From assembly GCA_003439945.1 (NCBI GenBank), contig QVRM01003901.1, forward strand, positions 2,007,501 to 2,071,500: a DNA stretch of 64,000 nt, read 5' to 3'. Below the pieces are notes generated by a model that saw only the letters and a list, made by a program, of their open reading frames with translations, did not search any database and was not told where the DNA came from. The position numbers and the translations under genes are program-made. The stretch comes from Dermanyssus gallinae (taxonomy: Eukaryota; Arthropoda; Arachnida; Mesostigmata; Dermanyssidae). Below are positions 1 through 12,229 of the stretch, in pieces (the stretch's first letter is position 1; the number at the start of each line of letters is the position of its first letter).

Positions 1-99
1 ATTTAAAGAAGCAACGGTCTACGACATTGCCCACTAATGCAGGCTACAGAGATGCATAAGAGACAATTAAAAAAAAGAGACAAGATTATGTGGTGCAAC

Positions 100-890
100 A
101 CCTGGAAGGAATTTTCACAACCGCCGACGAGAGGTAAGGACACCAAAACGGATTAAAATGGTGCCAAACTGCGTTTTTACGAAACCAAGTCTATCGATGC
201 GCCGTTTAGTTATCAAATTCAATAGGAGTGTCCGTTCTTTGCGTCGGATTATCAACGAATAACTGCGCTATAAGTCTTACACGTTCCAAGTCAGACAGAT
301 GTTGTCTCAGGCCGCGAAAAACAAGAGGATGACTTGTTGCCATCTCATCGTCGCGTTTTTGAGACACGAAACGGCGGGACACCTTCTATTCTTCTCTGAC
401 GAAAAAATCTTGACCAAAAACATAACCCGAAAAATGACCGGTGTCTCGCAAAGGACCCTGAGGATGTACCAATCGTGCATGGAGTCAAACACCCTGCCAG
501 TGTGCACGTCCTAAGTATTGTTTATTACGCGTTCTGCGAAAGGCGGTACAACCATGGATTGATTAAATGTTGAATGGAAGACAATATGTCTTTCAACAAG
601 ACGGCGCTTCCGCTCACACCAGCAACCTCGTCCAGGATTGGCTGCGGGGCGACATGACGGCGTTCTGGGACAAGACGATGTGGCCCCCTAGTGGACTTCT
701 ATGTAAGGGGCGTTGTTAAACAAGAGTCTAACAAGTCTCGACATACAAACACAGAAGCGCTACGCAGAGCCATTGTCAAATCGTTCAAGAATCTCAATCC
801 GCTAACTTTGAAGAAGGCCTGTGGGCGCTTTTGCGCCAGTATTGAAAGTGTAATTGCTGCTAATCGTGGCTATATTGAATAAAAATGTTC
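100..890 (+). pseudogene. Decayed Tc1/mariner-superfamily transposase
   Basis: DDE transposases of this superfamily cut and paste DNA at TA targets. Translated pieces in shifting frames keep the family order. An HTH-like segment near 190-270 reads MRRLVIKFNRSVRSLRRI. A catalytic-core segment near 385-410 contains LLFFSDEK. A second core segment near 590-625 reads FQQDGASAHTSN, and a following stretch contains FWDKTMWPP. The C-terminal tail at 691-882 ends IESVIAANRGYIE. Stops and frameshifts separate the pieces, so no functional protein is possible. Similarity to the group with QDGAPAHTS-type motifs is from memory of the family. I see no clear terminal repeats, so the limits are approximate. 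Confidence 0.8.
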
Positions 891-1195
891 CTCAGAAATG
901 TCCCTAACGACACGTAAACATATATATATATTTGTAGGGTGGCATGGGCAAAGGCATGTTCACACTATTCACTCGCTACAAGGTATCACTTGCTATAGTA
1001 TATATATCAGAAACGCTTAATCAAACAATTCGGAAAACGTAGCGAACGTTTAATTGAATATAGTTTTCGATTTTTTAATTGAATATCATTTGCGATATAT
1101 GAAATCATATAAAGGTTTTAAATTTAAATGTGCATGATAATATACATATTGACTAAACTAAATATTGATTATATAAGCAAAAACTATATATATAC

Positions 1196-1256
<61 letters not shown>
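1196..1256. repeat. (TA)n microsatellite
   Basis: About 60 bp of uninterrupted AT dinucleotides. It gives a spurious alternating Ile-Tyr open frame. Confidence 0.97.
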
Positions 1257-1259
<3 letters not shown>

Positions 1260-2079
1260 CTCAATCACGGCGCTGCCCAGGCTGGTGTTGCTGTTTCGCA
1301 AGCGAAGAGAAATATGTGTCAGAAATATGCATTTATCGGGAACTGTGTGGATTTTCGACCGGGGCGCAGGTAAAAATAGTGAGGGAGTTTTTCTAAAGGT
1401 ATGTAAGTGCCTTAAATTAGTTACGGAGACCTAGGTGTTGGAGAATTTTTGCGGCTTTAAGGTATATAATAGGAATTTGCACACCTATACCCTCGCTGCA
1501 TTGCATGGGAGGTCTAAGTTAAAGCGCACCAATTTAGTGAATTTACCTTTGCTTGGAATTCAGGTAAAGCTATTCAGTTTACGCAACCGACCATCGTTGG
1601 GTAGATGCCTTTACGAAACTCTTTTAAATGAATAAAATAGATAAATTATCTTGTAGGAGATATCATGCAATTATTTGCCGCCCTTGAGCAAGCTCTCGCA
1701 TGTTTATTTTGGTAAGGAGGCATATTTAGGGTGATTGAAAGCCTTAATAGCATGACCAACGCATTATAAGTGCTTGTTAGGAAATCGACAACCAGAAATA
1801 ACACTGACTTCTGACTAAGGGAAATAGATGGGGCCGTTGTGCTTCAAACAAAAACTAACTACTCTTTAACTTGTCAAGTGCGGTCATGAATGAATGAAAA
1901 GATGCACGCATGGCCCTATCGTGGCGGCCATCGGCGGGGCGTACGCGGTCTCCCTCGTAGTTCCTGTACTATTTCATCAGGGAAGTCTATTTGGGCAGGG
2001 AAGCCCGCACGCCTCCTCAGATCGATTGAGATAGGGCACCTTGGTTCAGCATGCACAGTGGCACAGCCCTTGTGTTTCG
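1257..2079. other. Unassigned sequence
   Basis: No recognisable coding or repeat structure was found on either strand. The short open frames lack family motifs. Confidence 0.5.
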
Positions 2080-3330
2080 TCATCGCTCGTAAGCCTGTAC
2101 ACGCATACAGATATCTCTCTCTATCCTCCCCTTCGCCTTTCTTTTCGTTTGCCTATGGCAAGTGCTGCCGCTATTGCTGTTGCTGGATGTGTTCATCATT
2201 CTGCCACAAGGCTGCGGTCGCGGCGGCGGCAGCAGCGCGCCTGAGTGGCCAAACATCGATCCCGTTTGCTGTCCAGTCAGCAGCAGCAGCAACAGCACTG
2301 CGGCGGGCGGTCGGTCGACATAATAATCAACATTTCTTCTTCGGTTCGTTTTTTTCTTTCTTTTCTCACATTGTTTCTTTAACTAACACTTGTGCGATTC
2401 CCAACACGGATGACCGCCGCCGCGGTGGCAAATGGTCGTAATAGAAGCGATCTTGGATGTTGTTGGTCGTCCACCAGCCTGATCGAAACCATGGTGGTTG
2501 TAGGGGTGCTGGGGGTGCTGCTGCTGCTGCTGATCCTGCATCTCATGATGATGATGATGATGAGGGGTGACGATGGTGATGTTTCGACCAAGTTCACGAT
2601 TGTTGCTCTTGTAGCAGCGTCGTCACGTCGCTCAACGGTAACATACATCCACAGCGTGCTGCTGCTGTAGGTGCTGTTGTTGTTGTTGGTTACATAGATC
2701 AGTTCATTCTTCGATCGGTTGCTGGGACGGTCGGTCACTCGCTGGCAACCACAAACGTCACGAAAACAACGACGGCGACGGTGACTATAGCAGCAGCTTA
2801 GTAGTATGGAAGTAATCACCCCTCGATAACAACAGCAAATACCAAAATCATTAAGATTAATAGACTGAACGAACATTCGCGACAACAGGAGAAACATCAA
2901 ACATAACCACAATAACAACTGTTATCGCAACAAAAAAAACACATCAGTAGCGGCAACAGCAGCAGCAGCAACAGCAACAACACCGCCACGTTTATTACCG
3001 ACGTTATTACCACAACAACAACAGCAACAACAACACCGACAACAACACCGACAACAACAACAACAGGAAGAGAAACAAATAGATAACAAAAACATTGTAA
3101 TAAAGACAACATAACACCTTGGGCAAGACACTGTCAACCACGAATTTACAATCAACACACAAACACCAGTTACACCACAATGATTACGGGCAACAATAAC
3201 ATACAGAGCAACAACATGAGTACTACAAGCATTTGCAGCAACAACAACAACAACAACAACAACAATAACGCCAAGTAGCAAAGCCGACAGACAACACGAG
3301 CTAAAGTAAAGCAACAACAGACGTAAGCTT
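2080..3330. repeat. Trinucleotide-rich island (CAG/CTG, CAA, CGG, ATG)
   Basis: Dense short runs of CAG, CTG, GCG and ATG at 2150-2700 pass into a long CAA/CAG/ACA-rich stretch at 2900-3270. The plus strand is strongly depleted in G over the second part. The resulting open frames are poly-Gln, poly-Ser, poly-Leu or poly-Val and are present in several frames at once, so they are composition artefacts. Such opa-like sequence in arthropods can lie in exons, 5' UTRs or regulatory DNA of host genes. Nothing here decides which. Confidence 0.75.
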
Positions 3331-3799
3331 CATCAGCCGTAGGCCTGTAAGTCTGTCCGTCGATCAGTTTAAGTCATGAAGTCTGTTCACACTTTGTGCT
3401 TCGCTTTTCTCTCGCGGAATGTGCCTGACCACTCTGTGTGCTACCAGTCAGGCACTATCTACAGTCTGATTTCATGTTCGTTTGTAGCTCCAATAGACGA
3501 TAGAGTTGCCCGCTGCAGAGCGTCGGGACGTATTTCAATAGTGTATTGCAGTTATTGCATTTATCTGGCAGTCGTTTTGTGTTATTTACCCACAACGAGC
3601 GGACTCGATAGACTGATTTCATTTAGATATTCGATCCTATGTACGATCCAGCAGGTGGAACTGCACAAAAATGTCGCTTAAAAATAGAGCGCAACTAATC
3701 AGTACCACCGCATGTGGAACCATATTATTTATATTTTGATGTAATCTCCTTATTTTCTATGTATTTTTTTAGGCAGAGGGTCTAGGCATCATGGCATAC
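3331..3799. other. Unassigned sequence
   Basis: Moderate complexity sequence. An open frame at 3376-3681 (+) of 101 codons has no recognisable motif. Confidence 0.4.
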
Positions 3800-4190
3800 C
3801 CTAAAACGCGTTTTCAGAGTTTGCTAACTCTATCTCAATGACTTAAAGCATCCATCCAAGTAAAACGAAACGCCTTCCTTTTAACTTTTGGTTTTATTCT
3901 CCTAAATAGGAATAAATCAGACGGTTTCAAGTCGGGAAGGCAAATTGTGTGCTTCACCAGCGTGACTTCGGATACGGACTCCATAAAGTCACTCTTGGGG
4001 AAGGAGATGACGACCATCACTTTGCCAGTCAGCCGTTGGAGCTTCACTTTTGTAGAGACGCTTTATTGCCTGACCCGAGGCGGCTTTTTTTTCGCCCTGT
4101 GCCAAATCGCAAGGTACCCTTGAGCACACTTTTTGGTAAGGTCGAGGTGATCCTGCAGGATCTTTTTTAAAATGACTTGGCATGCAAGCC
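3800..4190 (-). pseudogene. Internally deleted mariner transposase relic
   Basis: Read on the minus strand, the pieces follow mariner order. A segment around 4090-4180 resembles the region after the DNA-binding domain. A segment around 3975-4040 reads LQRLTGKVMVVISF, matching the SAGKVMAS-VFWD region. Next comes CLPDLKPSDLFLF around 3915-3945, matching the third catalytic block YSPDLAPSDY. The HDNAPAH block that should lie between the last two is missing, so about 60 codons were deleted. Frameshifts are also present. Confidence 0.75.
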
Positions 4191-4199
4191 CAAAGCTTC

Positions 4200-7100
4200 C
4201 TTTAGCGATGCATATGTTATGTCTGAGTTTTCGTCAATCGCAAACTTCAAACGAGCTCTTTGTCTGTGTGAGCATCGACCTGAATCGTCCCAACCAAATA
4301 TCAACTAACAAGACGCTCTTCGCCAGCAAAACTTTTACTCATTATCTACTACGCAAAGAAAAGTCGAAAGACTCGCCACATATTCAATGAGCACCTCTTT
4401 ACTAAAGTATGTCTATAAAATGAAATAACGAAGTGTCGTTAAACCATTACATGTTAACACCTTTCACTCGGTATATACAATTGCGTGCCTGATATATATT
4501 TCTAGTGGATAAATTAATGGTTTCGATGTTCCTTGTAGGTGACGCATCGAAACGCCCCCAACGCGATGAAGCCACATTGGAGTAACATCTGATTTCAGAA
4601 AGGAATCAAGCTGCACCCGCCGACCATCGCCTAATCAACCGCCGAACATTCTGGAAATAACTTCACCGTTGAAGGCCTTTGAGATGCCGCGATGAGCTGC
4701 TTAGACAGAGCACTACTGATTTATCAGCCGAGGGCTCAAGGCGGGCGATTTGTCTATACAGTGTGCAATCCGCGTGGATCTAATTCAAGCCGTTGGTTAG
4801 TTGTATTTTGATCGACGTTGCACATTAGGCAAACGGTCTGATTGAACCGATAAAATGTGCTTTTTCAGAGAAAGGCGTAATGGCTGATGTGTTGCGAACA
4901 GCATTAACTCTACTCAATGTAGTTAGAATAAAACGTTTGTAGATCCAATAAAATTTTATTTTAGTTTTTAGTCATACGCCAGCCAAAAAACGTGTTGGTT
5001 GCCTAGAGGTAAGACACCCTGATTAACTTAGTAAAAAGTCTATAAATTTTTTTAACTAGTTAACCAAGAGCAAATAAGTACTTCAGGGCGAAAAACCATA
5101 CTGACTTTTGCAATGTTGGAGGCTTTAGGTATAGTCATATATGCGATAGTAGTTGTTGTTTTATTGTAAAACCAATATTTTATTTACATTACACAGGCCT
5201 AGTCGTCACTGAAACGTGTTCAACAACGGAGCTTTAAAACATGTTGTAAGTGGTAAACGTGGCATTGCTATTAGCAGAACATACATTTTAACTCCAGCAA
5301 AACTTTAACTTTTTCTCGTACACAGATCTCTGCATGAGAACCACCTCTCGCAAATCTAGTAATCAAATGTTGCTATGCGTAATTTAGCCTCTTTAAGGGA
5401 TGCAATGTCACAGTTAATCCTGCAGATTTATAACACTTTTGTAAAACGCGCGCAAACGAATTTTGATGATGATGATACCTTCTGTACCGAATAGTGCGTT
5501 AGTGTGTAGCGCGTGTCTTAAGGTACTAGCTGGCGCATGTACGAAAAATAGACGAGAATAGAAAATAAGGTCAGGACCTTAACAGGACACTCCAGGCATA
5601 CAGTAGGTCGATATCACATGAGGCTCATTTTATACAAACTAGAATATAAACCACTTTCGCTTACTGTGAAACACATTTTATCTACCAACTCATAATGGGG
5701 TGTACACAATTGTCACCCAGTGACCGTAACTTTCGTTTATTACATGTTGGCATCGAACATACCGAGTGTTCATTCAAACTACTCAATACGCCCAGAAGGT
5801 GTCAGCAACGATATTTCGTCATATAAACCGGTTTTCATACTACATTATAACTAAGGCGTGTATATCCGGTGGCGACGTTAATCGGTCAACGACTGTTCCA
5901 GCTGACTGGCGACCACTCATGTTGATAGCTCGAACGGACTTTCACTCCAATCCACAGTGCGATGAAAACCGTCCAATAAATTTTAGTAGAACCTTCCAAC
6001 CCTTCATTACAAAATATCAGACTAAGCCCTCCGGGAAATTAATACAAATCCTTTCCAACCTAATTCCGATCTGTTAGGGGTATAACTAAAACAGCTTTTC
6101 CGTACATTCGCTATCTGCGTATATGCTATGGCATATTAAGCATTAAGGGAAAATAAGCAGTACGTACCTGAGCCCGGCCAAGAAAACGTTGGAGCGCTGA
6201 AAAATGTTATAAGGAATTTTAAGATTTAAAATAATATGATTATTCATAGTTAAATTTGGTTGTTGAAGCACACTTAACTGGATAACGCTTTTTCTATTTT
6301 CTTTTGATTGCGATTTATTCACAGAAAGTATCTTTGCGCATGTTAGTCTGCGGAAGCAATTTACGTTATTCGACTGAACTTAAAATCCCAACCTCTACTA
6401 TTAAACGTGAACGCATAAGTGTGCATATTTCTACAGATGCTCGATTGAAACACTGCCTTTGTTATAGCGGAATTAGAACGCATTGGGCATATGTCTAGGA
6501 GCTGACTAGTGACACCAAGCAAATACATAATCATTATAATACAAGCTTTTTACGTTTACTGAAAGAACTGCCTTTTTACAATGCTTAAATGATCGTTTAA
6601 CGAAAAGGTTAAAAGAGTGTTTCGGCGTAAAGGACATTCAGGTAACCGTTATAGGTGCAATTATTTACCTAGTTTATATCTTTTGACACATTTGCATAAT
6701 CAAGCAGGATAATAGTAATTGTTTTAAGTTTAATTTTCATACACATTTCACACATGGCAGACTGTAAACACGGTAATTATATAATTTGATGTTATTTAGC
6801 CATAATACATGTTGAACCTATGCCGTTGATTCTGCATGAGGGCAAACCAGAGCAGAAGAAATCAGGAGCATAACGTTATCGTACACTACTTTAATTGGAA
6901 AACGCTCTTCTACACCGATATATATATATGCGTCAGATGTCAAACAAAAATTTGTATATTTTTGATTTCAGGAGTTTTCAGAGAGCGCGACTGTGTGCGG
7001 CATATTTCTATTGTGCTACGCCATCATCGTAGTCGTTGTGCGGAAACTCTCAGCTAGCAGGGCCGGGCTAGGTCGAACGCTATCCCAAGTACAGCTGCGG

Positions 7101-7400
7101 CATCTTCGCTCTGAAGGTCAATTAAAATATTCGTAGCCACAAAAATGCGCCTGCTTGCGAGTCACCGCCATAGAGCTGGTTGGCCGCTACCTTGTATAAT
7201 GGATGTCTTGCGCGTTAAGGGTCCGGAAACAACCGACCCGTTCCAAAAGCCAAGCAGCAGAAGCGAAAGATGTTCGAAATAATGCCAGAAATTATAAACT
7301 AAACAACAAAAACCCGACTATGCAGCCAAGCTAGGTTCTGAAGAAAATGTTATTGAAAGTTCGAATTGTTGAAGAATTTGTTAGTGGATCATATAAACCG
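4200..7400. other. About 3.2 kb with no gene recognised
   Basis: A+T-rich unique-looking sequence. Open frames of 60-103 codons (for example 5766-6077 +) show no motif I recognise. It may be intergenic or intronic. Confidence 0.5.
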
Positions 7401-7407
7401 GTCATAT

Positions 7408-7408
<1 letters not shown>

Positions 7409-7479
<71 letters not shown>
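7409..7479. repeat. (TA)n microsatellite
   Basis: About 70 bp of uninterrupted TA repeats. Confidence 0.97.
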
Positions 7480-7483
<4 letters not shown>

Positions 7484-7539
7484 GCGTAGCAGAATATGTT
7501 ATAAGGGCGGAACGCTGTTTGAAAAGCGATAGTTATCCT

Positions 7540-8100
7540 GTTGCATGGTCTATTGTGGCGGGTGGGGGTGTCGAAGTCCGGTCGGGGTTGGTAGGTACGT
7601 TGTTGTTGTTGTTGAAGCATTCAGTCGGATTTGATTGTAGCCTCGACCGTGAGCCGCATTCCATCGAGCAATTCTCTCATCAACAAGGTTTTGTCTGCAG
7701 ACTTCTGTTCGCACGACTACTTCTACAACTACCACAACTACCCGTTTTGATGCATAGATGATTAAGTGAATCATATTCATCACGTTTACAGCTATTTCTG
7801 CCATTGCAACGACTGGTACCGTAATTCGTGGCGCAGTATTTGTGACGGGCTGCGGAAGCCAGAAGCTGTGAGGCATGCTGCTAAAGGCGCTTTTCTTCTC
7901 ACCGCGTGAGTACGCTAGAAGCGAGAGAAGGAGAAAAGGCAACAACTTGAACAAAACTGGCTGCGGCAGGGCTCGACCAGACAGATGACTGCCTGCAGAT
8001 CGATGAATCAAAACATTAACGTTAAAAACAATAACAACAATACGCCAAATCGTGTGCCGACTTGTCTTGATTATAGGTGACATAGCGAACAACAGCACTT
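7540..8100. repeat. Weak low-complexity island
   Basis: GTT runs around 7598-7615 and short GGT, CTA and CAA runs. A minus-strand open frame of 182 codons spans it but consists of Val-, Thr- and Pro-rich tracts without a domain. Coding status is undecided. Confidence 0.4.
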
Positions 8101-8777
8101 TTCAGTCGGCTCCCGTTTCGTCCGGTTGGCGGAAGGAGGACAAATTGTTCTCCGTCCTTATATCGGTTACTCCTACTCGCTGATCGTTACCAAACTAAGA
8201 AAATCAATCAGGATAACAGCTACGACTATCCAAACGTCAAAGAGTTACCACGGCTGAAAATTAAGCTGAAGCTATTGAAGACCATATCGTTATTGTCCGG
8301 ACACATGTGCGCTGTCATTAACTTGACTGTCCAATCTGGGCCTGTTATTAGCTGTCGAATATGTGTAATCGTACATGCAACCGCAAATGTGCATACGTAT
8401 TAGTAGGTGCGTACATATATCTATGGTTGTGTGTGTTTTTGGAAAAACTGTGTTTTCTGGCCGGTATAGTACGGTAGCAACAAGACACATGCACCAAAAA
8501 AATACACCCATATAGAGCGGGGCTTTGAAGTTGAATTCAAACCCATTAAACAAATTAAGCGTCATATTTTGTTCAGGGATTTGTCTTATCCCGATAGGTC
8601 GTTGCACGTTGTTGTTATTATTGTTGTTGTGTTAAATGCTGCTCCGTGATACAAACTGCATTGATTATAGATTCTTTAGCCGTTCTCCCCATTTGGTAAT
8701 GAGTGTGTCTGTTGCAAGATGTTGCTCATGCGAGCAGGCCACAAATAGGCTTGCAGAATGTTATTCTTATCATACGT
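8101..8777. other. Unassigned sequence
   Basis: No recognisable feature. A short GTT run lies near 8609-8630. Confidence 0.4.
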
Positions 8778-8778
8778 T

Positions 8779-8830
<52 letters not shown>
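8778..8830. repeat. (TA)n microsatellite at the 3' end of an R2-like element
   Basis: About 50 bp of TA repeats directly abutting the 3' UTR of the minus-strand R2-like retrotransposon. Confidence 0.95.
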
Positions 8831-8833
<3 letters not shown>

Positions 8834-10725
8834 AATATTGTGATGATTTATTAATCATTTACAATACGTTTGCACACTCGGCAGTGCTCGCCTTAATAAA
8901 AATGGTGGTAAAAAGTTGTCACGTGAAGTTAAGAATCAGTTGTCCGTGTCCTTGCTTGATGGTAGCCCCCGCTCTTATGGATCCGGTGCGAGCGATATAT
9001 CCTCAAGGTTCCTTGCAAAGTTAAAACGGTGAGATCCATAAGATTCCTCTTCGTGACGCCGAGCCCCAAGAGCGTCCTCGCAGATTCGGAGTCCCATACA
9101 CCACTCATAGAGATAGTGATGGATCCGAATCTGCGAGGTTTTTGCGGGTAGGGGAGCGCCGCTCTTAGGAACTCGACGTCATATTTGGCGATCTTTTCTT
9201 GCCGTGCTTTTGCCAGGTCCCGGTTCGGGCCGCAAACCTCGGCATCTAAAACCCAGACCTCGGTAGGTGTTGTTATTACGAGGTCGGGCTTTAGACCCGG
9301 TGCGCCCGGTCGACGGAATACTCGCTCACGAACCACCTCATGACCCCTTTCGCGGAGAAGACGCGCCACGCGATCACAGACGTCGTCATGTCTCTTTATG
9401 GTTTGTTTGTGTGTTATATCGCACATCTGAGCGACATGAGCCAACGTCTCAGGCGCATGACACCCGTGCCTACAACGTTTGTTGTTGCCCCGGCGTCCCC
9501 TGGCCAATCTGGCACGCGTTGGTAGTGCGTTGATCCTGAGCTTTAGTAGGTTTAAATACTCCTTACCAGATAGGTAGGGCATACCCTTAATCCAGTAATG
9601 TACAAAGGGCGTTTCGTGTGCTTTTTTAAAATGTGCCCCATCGAACGTGTTGTGTAGTTGTTGAGACCAGTAATCGGTCTCTTGTGTAGCGGTCTCAATG
9701 GAGGTTCCCAAGCGCTCGCAAATAAGTCTTGTTTTCGCAAGATCTTTTTTAAAGTGCTCGGTGGTTAGCATCCATTGGACCCCAAGGTGCGTGGAGTGTT
9801 GTAGTGCTGTCAGGCGGGAGAGGCGGATTCTGGGAATGAATGTTTGGAGGCAGGGGATGTCCAGACCGCCGTGTGCTGTGTGCGTGTACAGGTAGGCGTT
9901 CGGCACCGAGTTTTCGAGCTTAAGCCATTTCGACTTAACAACCTTTCTGATCTCTTTATCTAGGTCACTAAGGAGTGCGTAAGATGGTCTGGGACCGGAG
10001 ACCAGTTTATATAGGAGACGGGGAATGAGAAAGTCTTTCAAAAATATGAGTCTTTGGTGGGGTTTAAGGGGAGCTATCGTGAGTCTGTTGAGTAAGTTAA
10101 GGAGTATATCCTTGGTGGAGTCAACTCTGCCATTGCTGTCAAAGTCGACTCCAAGATATCTCCATCGATCGCTCATACCTTTAGCTGGCAATTGCCGATC
10201 TCCAACGTTAAATTCTGATACGGTATTGATAAAACCTTTACCTTCCTTCCTATTAAATAGGTGGGAGATAGTAAAGCTTTTATTAGTATTAATTTCAAGG
10301 CCTCGGGATTTTAAAAGTGGGTCCGCAATATTAAGGAGCCGTTGGAGAGTGGATTTCGTGGAGGCTAGGAGGATGAGATCATCCGCAAAGGCTAAGCCCA
10401 TAAGGCGGAAGTCATCAGTAAGTTGGTACCCGATATTAGTTTTGTCTAATTTTGAAAGAATGTCGTCGAGAACTAGATTAAATAAGAGGGGGGACAGAGG
10501 ATCTCCCTGCCTAACACCCCTAGTTGGCCGAAATGTGCGACATTCTTGTCCAAATTCTATGAGAGTTTTAGATGAGAGGTACAAGCGTTCGATATAGTTA
10601 ATGAATACCTCCGGGTATCCGCGAGTCCGGAGTGACCACAGGACGGAGTCATGACTCACCATGTCGAACGCCTTACGGAGGTCGATTGAGGCAAGTCTGA
10701 GCTCACGTCCTGCAGACTTGGCATA
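8831..10725 (-). mobile_element. 5'-truncated R2-like non-LTR retrotransposon
   Basis: The element runs on the minus strand from the reverse transcriptase domain to a short 3' UTR of about 100 bp. Both ends meet (TA)n arrays: 8778-8830 on the 3' side and 10723-10745 on the 5' side. R2-superclade elements encode one protein with reverse transcriptase and a restriction-like endonuclease (RLE), and insert by target-primed reverse transcription. The N-terminal DNA-binding part is absent, as expected for 5' truncation. The two-sided TA context suggests insertion into a TA repeat. An alternative is that the 5' array grew inside the ORF. Confidence 0.8.
8929..10725 (-). CDS. R2-like reverse transcriptase/RLE endonuclease, N-terminally truncated
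   Basis: An uninterrupted frame of about 598 codons. The first Met lies at 10662, but the frame is open upstream to the (TA)n and includes the RT motif A segment IDLRKAFD, so the Met is not the true start. Numbering from that Met: GVRQGDPLSPLLF near residue 50 and FADD near 91-94 are the RT core. CRHGC at 397-401 with H409 and C414 forms the CCHC knuckle typical of R2-type proteins. KPDLV at 458-462 and VLDAEV at 471-476 match the PD-(D/E)xK-like RLE. All key residues look intact. The frame ends at 8929. It is one of the best preserved frames in the window. Assignment to R2 itself rather than a sister RLE clade is uncertain. Confidence 0.85.
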   Translation of the reverse strand, partial: YAKSAGRELRLASIDLRKAFDMVSHDSVLWSLRTRGYPEVFINYIERLYLSSKTLIEFGQECRTFRPTRGVRQGDPLSPLLFNLVLDDILSKLDKTNIGYQLTDDFRLMGLAFADDLILLASTKSTLQRLLNIADPLLKSRGLEINTNKSFTISHLFNRKEGKGFINTVSEFNVGDRQLPAKGMSDRWRYLGVDFDSNGRVDSTKDILLNLLNRLTIAPLKPHQRLIFLKDFLIPRLLYKLVSGPRPSYALLSDLDKEIRKVVKSKWLKLENSVPNAYLYTHTAHGGLDIPCLQTFIPRIRLSRLTALQHSTHLGVQWMLTTEHFKKDLAKTRLICERLGTSIETATQETDYWSQQLHNTFDGAHFKKAHETPFVHYWIKGMPYLSGKEYLNLLKLRINALPTRARLARGRRGNNKRCRHGCHAPETLAHVAQMCDITHKQTIKRHDDVCDRVARLLRERGHEVVRERVFRRPGAPGLKPDLVITTPTEVWVLDAEVCGPNRDLAKARQEKIAKYDVEFLRAALPYPQKPRRFGSITISMSGVWDSESARTLLGLGVTKRNLMDLTVLTLQGTLRIYRSHRIHKSGGYHQARTRTTDS

Positions 10726-10745
10726 TATATATATATATATATATA
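10723..10745. repeat. (TA)n microsatellite at the 5' end of the R2-like element
   Basis: About 23 bp of AT repeats that interrupt the RT frame just upstream of motif A. Confidence 0.9.
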
Positions 10746-11065
10746 CGTTGACTTCAGGCGGTCGAGTTCGTCAAGCTTGAAGCTCTGACATGTTCCAAAA
10801 TAAGTTCGATCGCATAGCTTGCTGTAGGGGCAACTTTCAGGTCAAACTATTTTAAAGCCGTCCTCAGTGAGAGGAGTTGCGAATTCTTAATTGAGTAAAT
10901 GGCAATCAGCGCCTTACGGACCCTTTCCTCTATATGTCTGAAGAATGAGGTGCCGCTTAGCGTAGACGGGTTATGGGCGTTCACCGAAGCAGCCGCAACC
11001 GATTGGCGTATCTGGCTTTGGGTACCCCACTTTTTACAGAAGACCTTTAGCGCCGCTTTAACCTG
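10746..11065 (-). other. Coding-like remnant of unknown identity
   Basis: On the minus strand, roughly 70 codons between 11065 and 10845 are open and not low-complexity (they include SFFRHIEERVRKALIAIYS). I do not recognise the family. It may be the displaced upstream part of the neighbouring R2-like ORF or another element. Confidence 0.25.
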
Positions 11066-11219
11066 CGGTTAACTCGTGAGTATGAAGAGCACTTACTAAA
11101 GTGGGAAGCTAAAATGTGTCGGCACTGTGGAACAACTTGCTCAACCTACCATCTATTGCACTGCCGGAATCCACCAACACTCTAGAAAATTCATACACTC
11201 AGCTTGAGTAATACATGAT

Positions 11220-11224
<5 letters not shown>
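11060..11224 (+). pseudogene. 3' tail of a non-LTR retrotransposon
   Basis: The plus strand reads REYEEHLLKWEAKMCRHCG and continues TTCSTYHLLHC. The CRHCG...YHLLHC spacing matches the C-terminal zinc knuckle of many APE-type non-LTR proteins. The fragment ends in TTATTTTATATA and runs into the (TA)n array at 11225. Confidence 0.5.

Positions 11225-11274
<50 letters not shown>
11225..11274. repeat. (TA)n microsatellite
   Basis: About 50 bp of TA repeats, following a non-LTR tail. Confidence 0.97.
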
Positions 11275-11276
<2 letters not shown>

Positions 11277-12229
11277 ACGAATTGAAGTAAGCTAAGTTAA
11301 TATTTTTATAGCATAGATAGTGTGCATAGCATAATTAATGTTTGTGTTGAAAAAATTGAGGTATTCTAAAATCACTTTGGGATCGCACACAGGGCGCTTG
11401 TGAGAAACCAACGTTTCAGCAACTGAAATATGCCATGCACTATTCAACTATGTCAAGCGTAGACATTTCGCTAAGCTGGTAGCTGTGATTGACTTTGTCA
11501 AAAATACGGGTAAAGTTAAATGAGACGCAATGCTTATTATGCCCAAGGGCACGAGCTACACTGCAATTATGGATGTCATCCAGCAAGTGAATATAAGTAT
11601 ACTGTAGTATGTAGAAAACGTTAGTCTAGCGAAACGATTTTGTGCGCGGTGGAACTCTGTATTATGGGGGTACCAGTCTGCGATTCCCGAAGCCGTTTTA
11701 ATGCATAGGCACGAACGCCGGACCAAGGACCTTTGTCCGCCGTTGTAGGCTTTCTCCCATATAAGAATGATCACACTCGGAGGCAATAGTCAGGGAAAAC
11801 AATAATAGTTCCAGATGAACCTTTTGGAGAGTCGTTTCTTTGAAAACATTTTTATTAGTTTCCTTCTTCTTTGTAATTAATTAATAAAGCAACAATGAGA
11901 TGTATATTATAAGGTAAATATAAATTGTAACTAATGGAACAATGGGATATATAGTGCTCAGCAGTGTAATTTGGTTGCAGTAGTACATAGACAATTAAAC
12001 TTAGAATCTACAACCTGAGATAGATTCTGCTATTGGCACAACAACCTCTTAATCTGCAAGCATTTTATTAAAATGCATCTGATTCTTTTACATAGACGAC
12101 GTAAACTATGCGACTAACAAGCACGATAACTCCAACATCGACAATATAAAATCAAGACAATGCTAAAAATGACAATAACAACCAAGTCGAAGTACGTATA
12201 TAATTAAAACGACCGCAAGATGACTGTGA
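11275..12229. other. Unassigned A+T-rich sequence
   Basis: No recognisable gene or repeat was seen in this stretch of about 950 bp. Confidence 0.45.

Noticed and set aside
2080..3317. Leu-, Val-, Gln- or Ser-rich frames of 60-180 codons
   Set aside because: They arise from CAG/CAA trinucleotide runs in several frames and on both strands at once, without any domain.
8831..10725. Canonical R2 insertion in 28S rDNA
   Set aside because: The flanks are (TA)n and unique sequence, with no rRNA sequence on either side.
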